DNA from: Chaetorhynchus papuensis
Taxonomy: Eukaryota > Chordata > Aves > Passeriformes > Rhipiduridae
Assembly (NCBI GenBank): GCA_013396525.1
Contig: VWYX01000257.1
Coordinates: 310,001-374,000, forward strand
Direction: 5' to 3'
DNA: 64,000 nt
Position numbers and translations under genes: made by a program
In this document: positions 61,401 through 64,000 of the stretch, piece after piece
Numbering within the stretch: position 1 is the stretch's first letter
Layout: every line of letters begins with the position of its first letter
The notes under the pieces: generated by a model
Database searches by the model: none
What the model was told of the DNA's origin: nothing
The model's input: only the letters and a program-made list of their open reading frames with translations

Positions 61401-62194
61401 TTGCCATGATATTTATTATTTAATTAATTCTAAAGTCCTTCAATTCATCCTTGTAGAAAACAACTAGTGATTTTAATCCTCACTTCAAGCTGTGCCTCCG
61501 GAGGTAGCAGTACCCTTTCCCATCATTTAAATATCTTTAGTGCCATCTTCTGTAGGGCAGCGGCATGTCAAGTGCAATTCTCTTTATTGACATACCATAC
61601 AGTGCCACAATGAGCTGGACTGAAGGGATTTGTAGCTCTTTTTTTAGGCTGACTGTGTGGACAGAACTGCTGTCAGCACTGCTGAGCCATGTGTCACTTT
61701 GGCATGGCTGGTGTATGACTGATGACATGTACCACAGTTTAGGGGCCTTTCCACTAGACCATGCTCAGATGCACAGTTACATAAGAGTGATCCTCTTCTG
61801 TACTTCAAAATAGATGTTTATATTAGAAATAGCAAGGGGTAAAACACTGTTTTGGATCAATACTGATCTGAAAAAGTCAATTTTTTATTGGGCAGCAGCT
61901 CAGATTCAGACTAGGATCAATCAAGAAATATCTCCTTAACTTATGAGATCTTTTTATCATTTCACAAAGCTTGGTGTCTATTTTTTATTTTCTTTCCGTG
62001 TACCTTGTCATGAAAACGCAGTTCATCTAATCTTAAAAATACCTGCCTGACTGCTCTGTCTCCCCACTTCTTGAATTCACTTTGTTTCTGTGCCAGCCAA
62101 ATCATGTACTGCTAAATACCTGTCTACGTGTGGAACAGGGGTTGTCACCTCTGTGGAGGCTTGGATGGAAGACAAAAGGTGGTACTAAAGAAGA
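55481..62194. other. Intergenic sequence after GJB2
   Basis: No gene was recognised. GJA3, expected next by gene order, has a long single coding exon that would be obvious, and it is not here. Open frames are all under about 110 codons and lack known domains. No confident mobile element was seen. Confidence 0.6.
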
Positions 62195-62340
62195 TAATTA
62201 ATCCCTCTCTGGAGACATTCAAAACCCAGCTGGACACGTTCCTGTGTAACCTGCTGTAGGTGACCCTGCCAAGGCAGGGATGTTGGACTGGATGATCTCC
62301 AGAGGTGCCTTCCAACCCTAACCATTCTGTGATTCTGTGT
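62195..62340 (+). mobile_element. CR1 LINE, short 3' end
   Basis: The last 145 bp of a CR1 in plus orientation. A CTCTCTGGAGACATTCAAAA segment is followed by GTTGGACTGGATGATCTCCA, GTGCCTTCCAACCC and the terminal repeat ATTCTGTGATTCTGTG. It is heavily 5'-truncated. Confidence 0.88.
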
Positions 62341-63724
62341 TCATTAAAAGGATGAAAATTCTGTAAGTGTGCATTTTAATGTAAAAACTTAAATGTCACT
62401 GTAACTTGTGTGCTGCTGTCTAGTGTTAATGAGGGAAGGAAAACATAATGAGGACTGGCAGTGCTGTGCAGCTTTAAAGATAAATGAGGAAACTAGCAGG
62501 ATGGCTCTTCCATGGAAATCCTTCTGTCAGAAGGTCCACATGAAGAGACACCATTAACTAAATCTGAGCCTATTTTCTTTCTGAATAAACTCCTCAGAGA
62601 GACAAGTCCTGTTTTTTTCTATTTCCCCCTTGTCTGGCTACAGATCCTCCTCTTATTATATGACTAACAAGTAGCCCTCCATATGTCCTCAACATGCTTT
62701 CATGCTTGGGCTTTCACCAGTACATAATTGGTTCTTTGCTTTTAAAGCTGCTTTCTTCAAGTTTTCCTCATGGATTTTGCATCCTTGCCTGTCCCATTTT
62801 CTACAAATGATCCAGAGGGTTTTGCTGACAGACCAAACCTCTTCTTGTACGAACCCAGAAGGGAACTATTGGCAAGGAAATTGTTAGCTGATGGGTGTAG
62901 TTCCATGGCAGGCAGGGATTGCATCAGCTTCTCCTAGTTTGAAATGTAAAGTATTCTACCATAAAAATCTTCTGTTGCACTACTAAAAGGGTGCTCTAGA
63001 ATTTCACTGCCCTCCTGAGTAAAAATATTTTTCTGAAAAAACAGGTGTCAAGGCCAGTCTGTACAGATAGTGGGAAATACCACTTGAAACTTACAGAGAG
63101 AGAAAAAGCCATCAGAGAAACACCAGTGCTTCATGCTATTAAAACTTTCGTACAGATGGTTGAAAATGAGAGATCTCTGTCTACTTATCCCTAAAAATCA
63201 AATCTCCTGCCCTTCAACTGATGTTATGAGCTGAGAAATTTCACTGCACAAGGGAAGTTTTAATTTTGGGAGTTACTGGGGCTGCTGGGATTCCATCCTG
63301 TACCCTAACATGGCCTCTCATGCCCCAGTGCTTCAGGATCAACCCTGCAATACGACTACACTTACAATCCTGGCAGCACTATGTCACCCATCTCTGAACA
63401 GTCATTTGTCTTTGTGTCACCTCTAGTGCTTAGGGTCAACAGAGATCTTCCTCTCTAGTGCTTTCAGCTGAAATATTTATAGGGACCAATCAAGCATTGC
63501 AATACAAGAACACGGGCATGGTCGGATTCAGTTTCTCAACAGTCCTCTGCTAAACACAGCCCCTCAAAGTGTCTCAAATTTTTATTGGATTTTTTTTTTT
63601 ACTAAATAAAGCCTTGAGAATGACTGATGTGGTTCTGGTTCCAGCTCTTTGTAGAGTAGCTATCAAGAGAAACTCATATGTTACTGCTGAAGAGTTGTTG
63701 AGTCATCGTACCACTTTAAGTCAT
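62341..63724. other. Gene-free stretch
   Basis: AT-rich sequence with no recognised exon or repeat, apart from a T-run near 63585-63600. Confidence 0.55.
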
Positions 63725-64000
63725 TCTTTCATAGAATCATAGGATGGTTTGGATTAGAAGGAACCTTAAAGATCTAGTTCCAACTCCCTCTGCAGGGTCA
63801 CCTTCTACTAGACCAGATTGCTCAAAGCCCTATCAAACCTGGCCTTGAACACTTCTGGAGATGTGTCATCTGCAACTTATCTGGGCAGCCTGTTGCTGTG
63901 ACTCACCACCCTCACACTAAAGACTCTCTTCCTAATACCTAATCCAAATCTACCCTCTTTCAGTTCAGAGCGATTCCCCCTTGTAACTACCTGCCTTGTA
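63725..64000 (-). mobile_element. CR1 LINE 3' end, running off the window
   Basis: Minus-orientation CR1. The 3' end begins at the CATAGAATCATAGGATGG segment near 63729, followed by GAACCTTAAAGATCTAGTTC, a CTCAAAGCCCTATCAAACCT segment and TTCCTAATACCTAATCCAAA. The element continues past the right edge, so its length is unknown. Confidence 0.9.

Noticed and set aside
1..64000. CRISPR array, operon, prophage or other microbial system
   Set aside because: Introns, CpG islands, CR1 elements and connexins show vertebrate nuclear DNA; no spaced direct-repeat array or microbial gene cluster is present.

Overview
The window is nuclear DNA from a bird, probably a songbird or other passerine. It is AT-leaning, intron-rich vertebrate sequence with two sharp CpG islands, and every recognisable interspersed repeat is CR1 (the chicken-repeat LINE) or CR1-related. 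One short element (about 33551-33690, minus strand) joins a tRNA-Ile-like head to a CR1-X-like tail. I know that architecture from the TguSINE1-type SINEs of passerines, so the passerine call rests mainly on this element and is an inference.

Only two protein-coding genes can be supported, both beta connexins on the plus strand. GJB6 (connexin 30) has a CpG-island promoter at about 18.2-18.35 kb, a non-coding first exon ending near 18433, a 9.5-kb intron and a single coding exon (27935-28726). GJB2 (connexin 26) has its promoter at about 50.98-51.15 kb, a non-coding first exon, a roughly 2-kb intron and a single coding exon (53295-53972). In human the order on one strand is CRYL1 - GJB6 - GJB2 - GJA3. 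The window matches the GJB6-GJB2 part, so CRYL1 should lie off the left edge and GJA3 off the right edge. I recognised no exon of either inside the window.

Layout: 1-18.0 kb is gene-free sequence with three CR1 pieces and a few small tandem repeats. 18.0-29.7 kb is GJB6. 29.7-50.7 kb is intergenic, with a nested CR1/SINE/unknown composite (32.6-34.7 kb), an LTR-like stretch (35.4-35.9 kb) and a 1.1-kb CR1 copy (48.5-49.6 kb). 50.7 to about 55.5 kb is GJB2. 55.5-64 kb is intergenic with two CR1 pieces, the last running off the right edge.

The most notable result is that the two genes look homogenised in two separate places. Their core promoters share about 160 bp at roughly 95% identity, including a perfect 65-bp run over the TTAAAA box. 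Their coding exons are about 98% identical over codons 11-96 but only about 82% identical over the last third. That mosaic suggests gene conversion between paralogues older than the bird-mammal split, with strong constraint as the alternative for the promoter. At protein level, both paralogues carry a reordered charge pair at pore positions 41-42. GJB6 has lost the lysine used for CO2 carbamylation in mammalian Cx30, whereas GJB2 keeps it but has a cytoplasmic loop four residues shorter. Both products are expected to assemble into hexameric hemichannels and gap junctions, possibly together, as Cx26/Cx30 do in the mammalian inner ear and epithelia. Percentages and counts were made by eye.
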